A stretch of 64,000 bases of DNA, from the NCBI RefSeq assembly GCF_003412465.1, contig NZ_QTJV01000017.1:1-64000 (forward strand). The letters run 5' to 3'. The stretch is from Chitinophaga silvisoli. GTDB taxonomy: Bacteria; Bacteroidota; Bacteroidia; Chitinophagales; Chitinophagaceae. Below are positions 29,510 to 38,728 of the stretch, piece by piece (positions within the stretch are counted from its first letter, which is position 1; each line of letters starts with the position of its first letter). The notes below the pieces were generated by a model that saw only the letters and a program-made list of their open reading frames with translations, searched no databases and was not told the origin of the DNA. Made by a program: the position numbers and the translations under genes.

Positions 29510-30742
29510 TTAGAACTTATTATTGACAGTATCGAAGATTTTATCTGCCAGATTCTTATAATAGCTATTCAGTTGTTGATCAGTTGCATCTTCATTTTCT
29601 CCCAATACATCAAAAGACATGAACTTATCCCTGATATGAGGTTTTTTAAACCCATAGTCAAGGTATTTAGCCTGGAAGAACTGGATACCAGACAATGTTT
29701 CGAAAGATGTAAAATCACAATCCCTTAACAATACTGGTAGCATAGTGAATTTATCTTCCTGCATTTTTTTAAATAAAGCGCCCACTTCCTCCTTCCTGAC
29801 ATAAGGAGAAGCGATGTAACTGGCGCTGACAAATAAAAGTGCGAGATCGGATTTTTCAATTTCTCTTTTAATTGCAGCATCCCAATCAGCTCCCAGGTCG
29901 ATCGCCTGGTCAGTCCAGATGTGGAAATGAAAGCCAGGTCTGCATAGAAGATGAGATTGTAGTTTTTCCACCAGCAGCTTTACCAATGCTGTATCCTTAT
30001 GGCTATAAGAAACAAAAATGCGGATAGTTCTTGTTGTATTCCCAATAGGATTATTATCAAAAAGATATCTAAAATCATTTACAGATAAAGGCTCTCCATT
30101 AGTCGCATCTCTCTCCAACCTTTTCCGCTGCATTTTATTTATCAGTGCAGACCGGGATACGAAATTTACCCCGTCCACTGAAATCTCCAGGTCTTCAGCC
30201 GGGTCAAATTCAACAATACGATTTAAAATTTCAGCGGCCACACTTTTATCATTCCCTTCAACACTGACTTTTATTTTCCGTTCCTGGCTGGTATTGATAC
30301 ATTCTATCAAAGCAATTTCCCACCTCTCCTCATATTCTCCTCCACACTCAAATTCTTCCAGATTAGACAAAGCTGCTACTACTTCCGGAATGGCAATAAA
30401 ATGATTCATGTTATCCAGTACAGTTGGTATAACAGGACGTTTATCGCGCAGGAAAAAAAAGTATGTAGGATGCCATGAATTCCTATAAGGCAATTGGTTA
30501 TCTACTTTTCTATACTCGTTTCTATCTCTCAGATCGATCTCAAAAAGGAGCGTGTTATCAAGCTCCCATTCATATTCCCTGTTACTTAATACTAATTTAG
30601 TAATACGGGTACATCGTGAAAGTTGTTGTCCTACCTCGCTGCTGATCCTAAGATCTTCTTCACAGTGTCCGCAGTTGCCCAGGTCTAAAACGGGTTCCTT
30701 ATTGGCCAGGCACTTTTTAATGCGGGCTAAGGCTGTATTCAT
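29510..30742 (-). CDS. condensed Roco derivative: cap - COR tail - TIR (copy D)
   Basis: 410 residues. Residues 1 to about 142 match the N-terminal cap of the full-length copies, up to NLEEFECGGEYEERWEI. The next residues (ALIECINTSQERKIKVSVEG) match the segment just after COR (FIECINTVDERKIKV in copy C). The fusion point lies near 30313-30318 and keeps the frame, so about 960 residues (all LRRs, Roc and COR core) are missing. The TIR from about residue 250 is complete: IRIFVSYSHKD, WTDQAIDLGADW, and SPYVRKEEVG with the catalytic Glu. It would be the first gene of the D-C-B transcript. Whether the deletion created a functional short TIR protein or a decaying fragment is open; the open frame argues for function. 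Confidence 0.88.
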   Translation of the reverse strand: MNTALARIKKCLANKEPVLDLGNCGHCEEDLRISSEVGQQLSRCTRITKLVLSNREYEWELDNTLLFEIDLRDRNEYRKVDNQLPYRNSWHPTYFFFLRDKRPVIPTVLDNMNHFIAIPEVVAALSNLEEFECGGEYEERWEIALIECINTSQERKIKVSVEGNDKSVAAEILNRIVEFDPAEDLEISVDGVNFVSRSALINKMQRKRLERDATNGEPLSVNDFRYLFDNNPIGNTTRTIRIFVSYSHKDTALVKLLVEKLQSHLLCRPGFHFHIWTDQAIDLGADWDAAIKREIEKSDLALLFVSASYIASPYVRKEEVGALFKKMQEDKFTMLPVLLRDCDFTSFETLSGIQFFQAKYLDYGFKKPHIRDKFMSFDVLGENEDATDQQLNSYYKNLADKIFDTVNNKF

Positions 30743-30945
30743 GAATTCAAATGGGTGTATAAACTTGATATAATCGAAAACAACATAGAAACTCCCTCCC
30801 TCCTAAGCCCTCCTACTCAAAATCCCCTATATTATTTCCATATACATGTTACATTTTCACCCTCAACGTAACATCCCATATTACCCTCTTTCCATTGTTC
30901 CAAGAGGCATTCCATCGTTATCAACTTTAAATTATATTTATAAAA

Positions 30946-33573
30946 ATGATAAATCGTCTTAGTTTATTATTCATTACCCAGTTATTATGCGTCCAACTTT
31001 ACGCGCAAGTCAAAGTAGACCAGCTCCTCACCGAAAACCTGAACAACCCTGAAAGCGTGGAAAATACCACCCCACGATTCAGCTGGAAACTCATCACCAC
31101 ACAAGCTAATACCACACAAACAGCTTATGAGCTAACTGTGATGTCAGGCAATAAAAGTTTGTGGAACAGTGGGAAAGTAAACTCCGACCAGTCCATTTTT
31201 GTTCCTTATGGAGGCTCCACCCTCCAATCAGGCGACAAATACAGCTGGAAAGTCCGCATCTGGGACAATAAACAAAAGGCGTCTGCCTGGTCCACACCGG
31301 CTTATTTCAGGCTCGCCCTTACGAAGGCTGACTGGAAAGCGAAATGGATCGAACCTGGCTACGAAGAAGATTCCGTATTACGCCCTTCGCCTATCTTCAA
31401 AACAACATTCAAAGCAGGTAAAAAAATAGCTTCTGGCATCGCGTACATCACCTGTCACGGTGTCTACGAAGGCACTATCAACGGCAAAAGAATTGGGGAA
31501 GCCTACCTGACCCCTGGCTTTACTGACTACGTAAAACGTCTTCAATACCAGGCATACGATGTGACTAACCTCCTTCAAAATGGAGATAACAATATCGAAC
31601 TCACCCTCGGCTCCGGCTGGTTCAGGGGCATCGTAGGCTGGTGGAATCAAAACAATCACTATGGCAAAACCCTCGCTCTCCTGTACCAAATGCAGGTCAC
31701 TTATACCGATGGCACTAAAGAGACCCTCATCTCAGACGAAAACTGGCAATGCTCCACCGGCAAAATCGCTTATGCTGAAATTTACAATGGCGAAACAATA
31801 GACAATCGCAAATCATCCACTACCTGGTACCCGGTCAAGGTTGTCAACTATTCCATGGACAACCTCGTACCTACTACCAGTGAACTCGTGACCAAACATG
31901 AAACCTTCAAACCACTGGCTGTCATTACAACCCCTAAAGGTGAAACGGTGATCGACTTTGGTCAGAACCTCTCCGGCTTTGTGCATTTCAAAGCCAGCGG
32001 CAAAGCAGGTGATAGCATCATATTAGAACATGGTGAAGTACTCGACAAAGCAGGTAATTTCTACAACGCCAATCTCCGTACCGCCGCGGCAAAAGATGTA
32101 TTCATCTTAAATGGCAAAGGCGAAGAATACTTCGAGCCACACTTCACCTACCATGGCTTCCGCTATGTACGTGTAAAAGGCTCCGTAAAACCGGAACAAA
32201 TGGAAGCAGTCGCACTCTATTCCGATTGTCCGCTGACAGGCACCTTCGAATGCTCCAATCCCATGATTAACCAATTACAACACAACATTCTCTGGAGCCA
32301 GAACGATAACTTTGTAGACATTCCTACTGATTGTCCGCAGCGGGATGAACGTCTCGGCTGGACGGGCGATGCACAAACTTTCTCCAAAACTGCCGCCTTC
32401 AATCGCAATGTGAATAACTTCTTTGCAAAGTGGCTGAAAGATTTAGCTGCGGATCAACTACCTAATGGTGCAGTACCTTTTGTAGTACCTAACTTAATGG
32501 GAGATGCCGCTGCAGCTGCTGGTTGGGCCGATGCGGCTACCGTGATTCCCTGGACCATCTACCAGGCATATGGCGATAAAAAGATGCTGTCTGATCAATA
32601 TCCCTCTATGAAAGCATGGGTGGAGTTCATTAAGAGTCGTACACACAATGACCTCTGGGACAATGGTTTCCAGTTTGGCGACTGGCTCTCATACCGTGCC
32701 GATGGCTTGACTGAAAACACGGCTAATACAGATTCCTACCTGGTCGCACAATGTTATTATGCCTACTCCACCCAACTTATGATCAATGCCGCAAAGACCT
32801 TAGGCAAACAGGAAGATGTGGAAAAGTACAGTGCTTTGTTAAAGAGAATCAAAGAAGCATTCTTCACAGAATACGTCACACCAAAAGGTCGTATCATGTC
32901 GAACACCCAGACGGCCTATGTGCTGGCATTACAATTCGACCTGCTGCCTGAAAATCTTCGTCCTATTGCGGCAAAGAACCTGGCTGCGAATATTGCCAGT
33001 TATAAATATCACCTGACAACAGGTTTCCTGGGCACTTACTTCCTGACCAATGTACTTTCTAATCATGGTTATATTGATGTAGCGTATAAATTATTGTTGC
33101 AGGACACTTACCCTTCCTGGTTATATCCTGTAAAAATGGGGGCGACGACTATCTGGGAGCGCTGGGATGGTATGCGCCCTGACAGCACTTTCCAAACTAC
33201 TGACATGAACTCATTCAATCACTATTCCTATGGTGCTATTGGTGAATGGATGTATAGAGTGGTGGCGGGTATAGACATGGATCCTTCAGTACCTGGCTAT
33301 AAAAAGATTCGAATCAAACCCCAGCCTGGCGGAGATTTAACTTATGCTAAAGCAAGCCTGGAAACGGGTTATGGTAAAGTAGGTGTAGACTGGAAAATCA
33401 AGGATGGCAAGTTCACAATGGATGTGGAAATTCCTGCTAATACCACAGCGGAGATTTTCGTTCCTGCTACTGATGGTTATGAACAGAAGAATGTAGGTTC
33501 AGGAAAATACCATTATGAATCAGTGGGTACAACGCTCATCAATAAGGGTTTAACAGTCAAAGAGAACAAATGA
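30946..33573 (+). CDS. GH78 alpha-L-rhamnosidase (copy 1)
   Basis: 875 residues with a signal peptide (SLLFITQLLCVQLYAQ). The N-terminal beta-sandwich domains carry TPRFSWKL and SAWSTPAYFRL, and the (alpha/alpha)6 catalytic domain follows. The GH78 signature DCPQRDERLGWTGDAQ holds the presumed general acid Glu468, and GATTIWERWDG the presumed base Glu738. The enzyme removes terminal alpha-L-rhamnose from pectic side chains or plant glycosides, probably in the periplasm or outer membrane. Its stop overlaps the start of the next GH78 gene by 4 bp, indicating translational coupling. It is closely related to the genes at 41048 and 54334. It is divergent from Roco copy D. Confidence 0.95.
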   Translation: MINRLSLLFITQLLCVQLYAQVKVDQLLTENLNNPESVENTTPRFSWKLITTQANTTQTAYELTVMSGNKSLWNSGKVNSDQSIFVPYGGSTLQSGDKYSWKVRIWDNKQKASAWSTPAYFRLALTKADWKAKWIEPGYEEDSVLRPSPIFKTTFKAGKKIASGIAYITCHGVYEGTINGKRIGEAYLTPGFTDYVKRLQYQAYDVTNLLQNGDNNIELTLGSGWFRGIVGWWNQNNHYGKTLALLYQMQVTYTDGTKETLISDENWQCSTGKIAYAEIYNGETIDNRKSSTTWYPVKVVNYSMDNLVPTTSELVTKHETFKPLAVITTPKGETVIDFGQNLSGFVHFKASGKAGDSIILEHGEVLDKAGNFYNANLRTAAAKDVFILNGKGEEYFEPHFTYHGFRYVRVKGSVKPEQMEAVALYSDCPLTGTFECSNPMINQLQHNILWSQNDNFVDIPTDCPQRDERLGWTGDAQTFSKTAAFNRNVNNFFAKWLKDLAADQLPNGAVPFVVPNLMGDAAAAAGWADAATVIPWTIYQAYGDKKMLSDQYPSMKAWVEFIKSRTHNDLWDNGFQFGDWLSYRADGLTENTANTDSYLVAQCYYAYSTQLMINAAKTLGKQEDVEKYSALLKRIKEAFFTEYVTPKGRIMSNTQTAYVLALQFDLLPENLRPIAAKNLAANIASYKYHLTTGFLGTYFLTNVLSNHGYIDVAYKLLLQDTYPSWLYPVKMGATTIWERWDGMRPDSTFQTTDMNSFNHYSYGAIGEWMYRVVAGIDMDPSVPGYKKIRIKPQPGGDLTYAKASLETGYGKVGVDWKIKDGKFTMDVEIPANTTAEIFVPATDGYEQKNVGSGKYHYESVGTTLINKGLTVKENK

Positions 33574-35816
33574 AAGGCAAGGGTATATTCATCATTGCAA
33601 CTGCAATATTTTCAAGTATAATTGTTAAAGCACAGGATTATCATTGGAAAGGGAGCTGGATCACTTACACAGAAGACACGACCTTCAGGCCAGCTCCCTT
33701 ATTTAGAAAAGCGTTTCCTATACAAAAGGAGCTCAGAAAAGCCACTGCTTACATTTGCGGCGTAGGGCATAATATTCTTACGATAAATGGGAAGGCAGTA
33801 ACTGACGCGGTATTGAGCCAGGAGTTTACCCGCTTTGATAAGACCTTATTGTATAATACTTATGATGTCACCGGCCTGCTTTCAGCAGGATCAAATTGTG
33901 TAGGTGTAGAATTAGGCAATGGTCGTTATAATGTACAGAGCTATACTATCTGGAACTTTGACAAGATCCGCTGGCGTAAATCTCCCCGTTTGCTTTTCAA
34001 CCTGGCACTGGAATATACGGATGGTAGCATTGACACCTTGTCTTCAGATAGTAGCTGGACGTGCGCTACAGGACCGAGTCTTTTTAATAGTACCAATGCA
34101 GGGGAAATTTATGATGCAAGACTGGAAATACCTGGATGGAATACAGCTAGCTTCAATGATGGCAATTGGAAACACGCCTTAACGACCAGTTCTCCAGGTG
34201 GTGTGTTGAAGCCTTCCCGCATTCCTCCTATCTGTGTTATCCGCAGGATCCAACCTGTTTTAGTAAAAGACATGGGGGAGAATACCTGGTTAGTGAATAT
34301 GGGAGAGAACTTCTCTGGTATGGCTGCTTTGACCGTAAATGGTCATGCAGGAGATACGGTGACCTTGCACTATGGAGAGGTGTTAACACCAGACGGGCAA
34401 TTTGACCTGGTGCACAATGCAGACCAGATGGCTCCTTATCACAATGATCTATCTTTTCAAACGGATAAATACATTCTCAAAGGTGGTGGTCCTGAAACAT
34501 ACATTGCCCGGTTTACTTACCATGGGTATCAATATGTACTTGTAAAAGGAGCGAAGCCCAAAATAGAAGGCCTGTTTTACAGCACAGACTTCAAACCCGC
34601 TGGGCATTTCAGTAGCTCAGATACCATGCTGAATAAACTCTATGCAGCAGCTATCCAATCTTATCGTAGTAATTTCCATAGCATTCCTACGGATTGTCCT
34701 ACCCGTGAAAAAAACGGCTGGACAGGCGATGCGCATGTAGCAGCGGAGACGGGATTATTCAATTTCTATACGGCAGCGGTGTATAAAAAATGGTTGGCGG
34801 ATGTGAGAGATGTACAAGCGGCAGATGGCAATCTTCCTGGTATAGCGCCTACGCTTGGTATTGGCTTTCATTGGGAGAATGCGGAGGATGATGGTTTTGG
34901 ACCGGCTTGGGGTGCGGCATTGCCAATTGTAAGCTGGTATTTGTATGTGTATGAAGGGGATACTGCTGTGATCAAAGAGAACTACGAGGCGATTAAGAAA
35001 TATGCAGAACGATTGGTGAAACGCGCGGATCATTACATTTATAAAACGGGTTTTGGGGATTGGTTGTATATAAAAGAGACACCAATGCCGCTGGTATCCA
35101 CAGCATACTTTTACACCAGTATACGGCTCTTGTCTAAGATGGCAGGGGTGATAGGCAACAAAGAAGACCAACAACATTATGGAGCGATAGCAGATAGCAT
35201 CCGTATTGCTTATAATAAAACTTTTAGCAGTATAGATACAACCCAGACAGCATTGAGTTGTCCGCTTTATCTTCAGCTTACGCCTGAAAAAGATAAGAAA
35301 GCTGTAGCTGCTAAACTGGCTGCTTTAATCACTCAAAACAACTATCATCCTACATTCGGGATGCATGGAGCCAAGTTCACCTTATCAGCCCTAAGTGATA
35401 ATGGCTATGCAGACGTGGCTTATAAAATGCTGACTGATACGGCGTATCCAGGCTGGGGACATTGGATTGCGAATGGAGCGACTACCTTGTATGAAGATTG
35501 GGATAGTAAGTTTTCTCATAATCATGTGATATTTGGAGATTTCTGTGCGTGGTATTTTAAAACGTTAGGCGGGATACAGGCAGATGAAAAAGCGCCGGGG
35601 TTTAAACATTTCTTTATTAAACCTGTTTTTCCTAAAGGGTTGGATTGGGTGGATGTGACGCATGAGACGAGGTATGGAAATATTGGGGTGAGATGGGAGA
35701 GAAAGGGGAAGAATATTTATATGTCAGTATCTATACCTGATGGTACTACAGCAGATGTACAGGCGTTGGGATATCAAAAAGTATTACAACCGGGACAACA
35801 TGAAATAAAATTATAA
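33570..35816 (+). CDS. GH78-type alpha-L-rhamnosidase (shorter subgroup)
   Basis: 748 residues, starting within the overlap with the preceding gene (ATGA). A signal peptide (IFIIATAIFSSIIVKAQ) is followed directly by YHWKGSWITYTEDTTFRPAPLFRK, the alpha-L-rhamnosidase N-terminal sandwich, without the Fn3-like leader domain of the other three copies. The catalytic motif is DCPTREKNGWTGDAH with Glu380, and GATTLYEDWDS with Glu642, so both acid residues are kept while the surroundings differ from copy 1. It likely acts on a different rhamnosyl linkage in the same substrate. The 3-prime quarter is rich in G-ending codons. Confidence 0.93.
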   Translation: MKGKGIFIIATAIFSSIIVKAQDYHWKGSWITYTEDTTFRPAPLFRKAFPIQKELRKATAYICGVGHNILTINGKAVTDAVLSQEFTRFDKTLLYNTYDVTGLLSAGSNCVGVELGNGRYNVQSYTIWNFDKIRWRKSPRLLFNLALEYTDGSIDTLSSDSSWTCATGPSLFNSTNAGEIYDARLEIPGWNTASFNDGNWKHALTTSSPGGVLKPSRIPPICVIRRIQPVLVKDMGENTWLVNMGENFSGMAALTVNGHAGDTVTLHYGEVLTPDGQFDLVHNADQMAPYHNDLSFQTDKYILKGGGPETYIARFTYHGYQYVLVKGAKPKIEGLFYSTDFKPAGHFSSSDTMLNKLYAAAIQSYRSNFHSIPTDCPTREKNGWTGDAHVAAETGLFNFYTAAVYKKWLADVRDVQAADGNLPGIAPTLGIGFHWENAEDDGFGPAWGAALPIVSWYLYVYEGDTAVIKENYEAIKKYAERLVKRADHYIYKTGFGDWLYIKETPMPLVSTAYFYTSIRLLSKMAGVIGNKEDQQHYGAIADSIRIAYNKTFSSIDTTQTALSCPLYLQLTPEKDKKAVAAKLAALITQNNYHPTFGMHGAKFTLSALSDNGYADVAYKMLTDTAYPGWGHWIANGATTLYEDWDSKFSHNHVIFGDFCAWYFKTLGGIQADEKAPGFKHFFIKPVFPKGLDWVDVTHETRYGNIGVRWERKGKNIYMSVSIPDGTTADVQALGYQKVLQPGQHEIKL

Positions 35817-35833
35817 AATTAAAACCTCAATTT

Positions 35834-36049
35834 ATGCCTGATCACCGCGTTATTATTCAATTACCAGAAACTGAATTAGGAAAAGCTGATACAATTTTCA
35901 AAGTCAAAAAAGATGGAAAGCTATTAGGGACGATACATATTTCTCATGGACAGTTTGAGTATCGACCCAATGGATGGGCGCTTGATAATAGAATTAAGAT
36001 AAAATGGAGTGACTTTCATGATTTAGTGGTAGCCACTAAGAAGAAATAG
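35834..36049 (+). CDS. small conserved protein of unknown function
   Basis: 71 residues: MPDHRVIIQLPETELGKAD, KVKKDGKLLGTIHISHG and RPNGWALDNRIKIKWSDF. It is basic and soluble without signal peptide or membrane helix. Such short beta-rich proteins recur in Bacteroidota genomes but I know no function. It starts 17 bp after the GH78 gene and could be its cotranscribed tail or an independent gene with its own terminator at 36163-36190. Confidence 0.7.
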   Translation: MPDHRVIIQLPETELGKADTIFKVKKDGKLLGTIHISHGQFEYRPNGWALDNRIKIKWSDFHDLVVATKKK

Positions 36050-36099
36050 TTTGATATGCTGCTTCTAAATCAAACTTTTTAAAATAAAGATACGCATAA

Positions 36100-36150
36100 G
36101 GGTTCAGGTCTTACCAGAGAGTACCTTACCTTCCGGGGTGACCTGAACCC
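36100..36150 (+). ncRNA. large hairpin with 11-bp perfect arms
   Basis: GGGTTCAGGTC at 36100-36110 pairs perfectly with GACCTGAACCC at 36140-36150; the 29-nt loop may pair further (ACC with GGT). No T-run follows, so it is not a simple terminator; a standard terminator comes 13 bp later. It could be a structured 3-prime UTR or a small RNA. Confidence 0.4.
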
Positions 36151-36162
36151 AGAGGAAATTTG

Positions 36163-36190
36163 AGCCTGCATAAAATAGCAGGCTTTTTCA
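36163..36190 (+). terminator. rho-independent terminator
   Basis: AGCCTGC (36163-36169), loop ATAAAATA, GCAGGCT (36178-36184), followed by TTTT. It would end the GH78 operon plus the small gene. Confidence 0.75.
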
Positions 36191-36301
36191 TTACTATAAG
36201 TAAAATTAATAATTTTCAATAATTCAATTTCAACATATTACTAAGCCACTTAACATGCAATGACTGGAATTGAATTGATCCTAATTTATCAATATACAAA
36301 C

Positions 36302-36345
36302 AAAAAAAAATAGACCTTCAGGCATCAACCTGAAGGTCTTTTTTA
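36302..36345. terminator. bidirectional terminator
   Basis: AGACCTTCAGG (36312-36322), loop CATCAA, CCTGAAGGTCT (36329-36339), with an A-run on the left and a T-run on the right. It can serve the plus-strand operon and, on the minus strand, the DUF4157 gene that ends at 36377. Confidence 0.85.
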
Positions 36346-36376
36346 TTATTCTATTACTAGATCATTCATATTCACT

Positions 36377-38728
36377 TTACCACTTATCATCGCTATCAAC
36401 TTTGCAATTATAGGGCCGCCACTTCACATCCACATGCGGCAACTCCTCCTTCATCATTTCAGCCAGCGGTTTCGAATTAAAATACCATTCCAAATCATAC
36501 CCACATTCCATGGCAATTTGCATCTGATTTATGCTCTGTGCCCAGAATCGAGCCAGTGTTTGTCTTTTCCGATCCTGCATTTTAGTTCCCAGGTTCTTAT
36601 TCAACATCCACTCATACCCTGTCTTCACCTCATACAACACATCTCCTCTTATCGCATCAAAATCAGCACTCAATCCCTGCTGAGTCGTTACCCTATATTC
36701 TAACCTTGTCCCACTAAACAACTTCGCATAATCAGAGTGACAAGGATAACGGCCAAATTTAGATTCAATCCATTCTGTCCTACACCTCCTTGAAGTATCA
36801 TCATCCTCATCCGACCATGGCGAAGTATGTGGGAAAGGAATAGGATAAGTCACCTCACCAGGTTTAGGAGATGTCTTTTTCTTAGTACGCTTATCCGGCG
36901 ATGTCCGTTTCACTGGCTCCGCCGGTTTCGCTGGCTTGGTATCAGGAGCTGCTGGTTTTGCCGGCTTTGTAGTCGGAGCCGCAGGCTTAGGTGTAGTAGT
37001 AGGCGTTGCTGGCTTCGCTGGTGTAGCAGGAGTCGCTGGTTTTACGGGTGTAGTTTTCGGCGTAGCCGGTGTCGCTGGCTTCACAGGTGTAGCTGGTTTC
37101 GCCGGAGTTGCCGGCTTAGTACCAGGTCCTGCTGGCTTGCCAGGCGTAGTTGTCGGCGTAGCCGGTGTCGCTGGCTTCGCCGGTGTAGTCGTAGGCGTAA
37201 CTGGTTTCAAAGGCTTCATCGGCCCTCTCCATGAAGTAATCGGCCCCCATGGACTTGACTGTGGCTGATACGGATTCTGCTGCGTCCAGGGCTGTGGGAA
37301 TGGATCCTGTGTCATCCATGGACTCGGCTGCGACCATTTATTCGTCAAGGGTGCTTTCGGCTGATGACAATTAGCAATACATACGCCCAATGGCGCTGGC
37401 AATATTGTAAAACCAAGACTTTGCAATTTAGCCTGGAAACTCGCATAACTAAACAGATCCACAGCCGCCACCACAACAACTACCCCTATCGCAACAGGAA
37501 TTGCTACCGTTGCCACACCAGCACCTGCCGCAGGCGCTGCCGCCGTGGCCGTACCTTCTGCAACAGTCGTCAAGGCAGCCCCTTCAGCGGCTGTGGCAGT
37601 TGTACCCAAGCCACCTTCAATCGCGGTTAAAGCCGCAGTGCTCTCAGTAGCCGTTGCCGCCGTTGCTCCTCCTTCCACCACACTCGCAGTGCCCCACCTT
37701 ACTGCAGCTTGTTCCAGCGCCGTTGTAGTACCTGACTGAGCCGCCCCTTCCACCGCTGTAGTTGCAGTAGCACGTAGTGCCCCTACTGCCAAAGGAGCCC
37801 CTGCAACACCTGCATTTGCCGGTGATACTCCACCGCCTCCTGCATTCCCCTGTGAAACTCCACCTCCACCTGTATTGGCCTGTTGCCCACTTCCCGGTTG
37901 CTGTTCAAGTCCTGCAGTGATCCTACCCGACCTATACATCTCATAAGCCTCATGCTCTGTCAACACTCTCCCACACTCTCCCCACACCCTGCAATACTGC
38001 ACTGCATTTGCTTCTTTCACCAGCCCGGCCTGTCTGTAAGAACTTTCCACACTCTCTCCATATTTCTCAAACGGCACAGCCGTTCCTCCATCCGCAGGCT
38101 GCCGCTGCAACGAAGACCCTGTCTTCCCCTGCTGCTGTGTATGCGTTAATTCATGCGCCAGGAGGTGCTTGCCTTCCTTAGTCCCGGGATTATACTGCCC
38201 GCTGTTAAAATAAATATCGCTACCATGCGTAAAAGCCTTTGCCTGTATGGTACTACTCATAGATGTAGCTGCAGCATTATTATGAATCCTTACATGCGAC
38301 AGATCCGCCTGAAAAGCATTCTCCATATAGCTCCGGGTGTCAGCAGCCATTGGACTTCCTCCTCCCTTAGTATCTGCCAGTTTCGATTCAAAATGGGGAG
38401 GAGCCTCGAACCCACCATCATTCGTGGCTTTACGCATTACATTTTGCTTCTTTTCTTCTTCCTCACATTTTGCACATTTTCTTTGAATAGCCGGTGCGGT
38501 ATTATGACCTGCAGACATCGGCCCAACCTTGTCAGTCATCGAAGTGACCTTGTCAGCCATCGCATCTGCTTCCTGTTCATACTTATCTCCCGGACTGTTT
38601 ACATTCAGTTTGGGCTGTACAACAGGGCTAAAAAAAGAGGACGAAGATTGCTGCTCTCCGAAGAAAGCAGATGATGAAGAGGAATGTGATGATTCTCTTT
38701 GGGGGTTTGAATAAAACATAACAAACAT
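36377..38728 (-). CDS. DUF4157 (eCIS-effector type) protein with restriction-endonuclease-fold toxin domain
   Basis: 783 residues without a signal peptide. A Ser-rich start and VQPKLNVNSPGDKYEQEADAMADKV lead to a DUF4157 domain at about 128-205 (LSHVRIHNNAAATSMS, AFTHGSDIYFNSGQY, LLAHELTHTQQQ with HExxH at about 192-196). Next come Gly/Ala-rich low-complexity sequence, one hydrophobic segment (VAIPVAIGVVVVVAAVDLF) and a long Pro-Ala-Thr-Lys repeat linker. The last 160 residues contain DFDAIRGDVLYEVKTGY near 690-705, a D-x(n)-ExK nuclease core, and WAQSINQMQIAMECGYDLEWYF, as in Tox-REase-5-like toxins. DUF4157 marks cargo of extracellular contractile injection systems; no eCIS structural gene is present here. 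The nuclease activity is inferred. Confidence 0.88.
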   Translation of the reverse strand: MFVMFYSNPQRESSHSSSSSAFFGEQQSSSSFFSPVVQPKLNVNSPGDKYEQEADAMADKVTSMTDKVGPMSAGHNTAPAIQRKCAKCEEEEKKQNVMRKATNDGGFEAPPHFESKLADTKGGGSPMAADTRSYMENAFQADLSHVRIHNNAAATSMSSTIQAKAFTHGSDIYFNSGQYNPGTKEGKHLLAHELTHTQQQGKTGSSLQRQPADGGTAVPFEKYGESVESSYRQAGLVKEANAVQYCRVWGECGRVLTEHEAYEMYRSGRITAGLEQQPGSGQQANTGGGGVSQGNAGGGGVSPANAGVAGAPLAVGALRATATTAVEGAAQSGTTTALEQAAVRWGTASVVEGGATAATATESTAALTAIEGGLGTTATAAEGAALTTVAEGTATAAAPAAGAGVATVAIPVAIGVVVVVAAVDLFSYASFQAKLQSLGFTILPAPLGVCIANCHQPKAPLTNKWSQPSPWMTQDPFPQPWTQQNPYQPQSSPWGPITSWRGPMKPLKPVTPTTTPAKPATPATPTTTPGKPAGPGTKPATPAKPATPVKPATPATPKTTPVKPATPATPAKPATPTTTPKPAAPTTKPAKPAAPDTKPAKPAEPVKRTSPDKRTKKKTSPKPGEVTYPIPFPHTSPWSDEDDDTSRRCRTEWIESKFGRYPCHSDYAKLFSGTRLEYRVTTQQGLSADFDAIRGDVLYEVKTGYEWMLNKNLGTKMQDRKRQTLARFWAQSINQMQIAMECGYDLEWYFNSKPLAEMMKEELPHVDVKWRPYNCKVDSDDKW

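Noticed and set aside
36434..37739. Long plus-strand frames opposite the DUF4157 gene, rich in Ala, Val, Gly or Arg.
   Set aside because: They are antisense images of the Pro-Ala-Thr-Lys repeat linker and Ala-rich segment; no start signals and no independent evidence.
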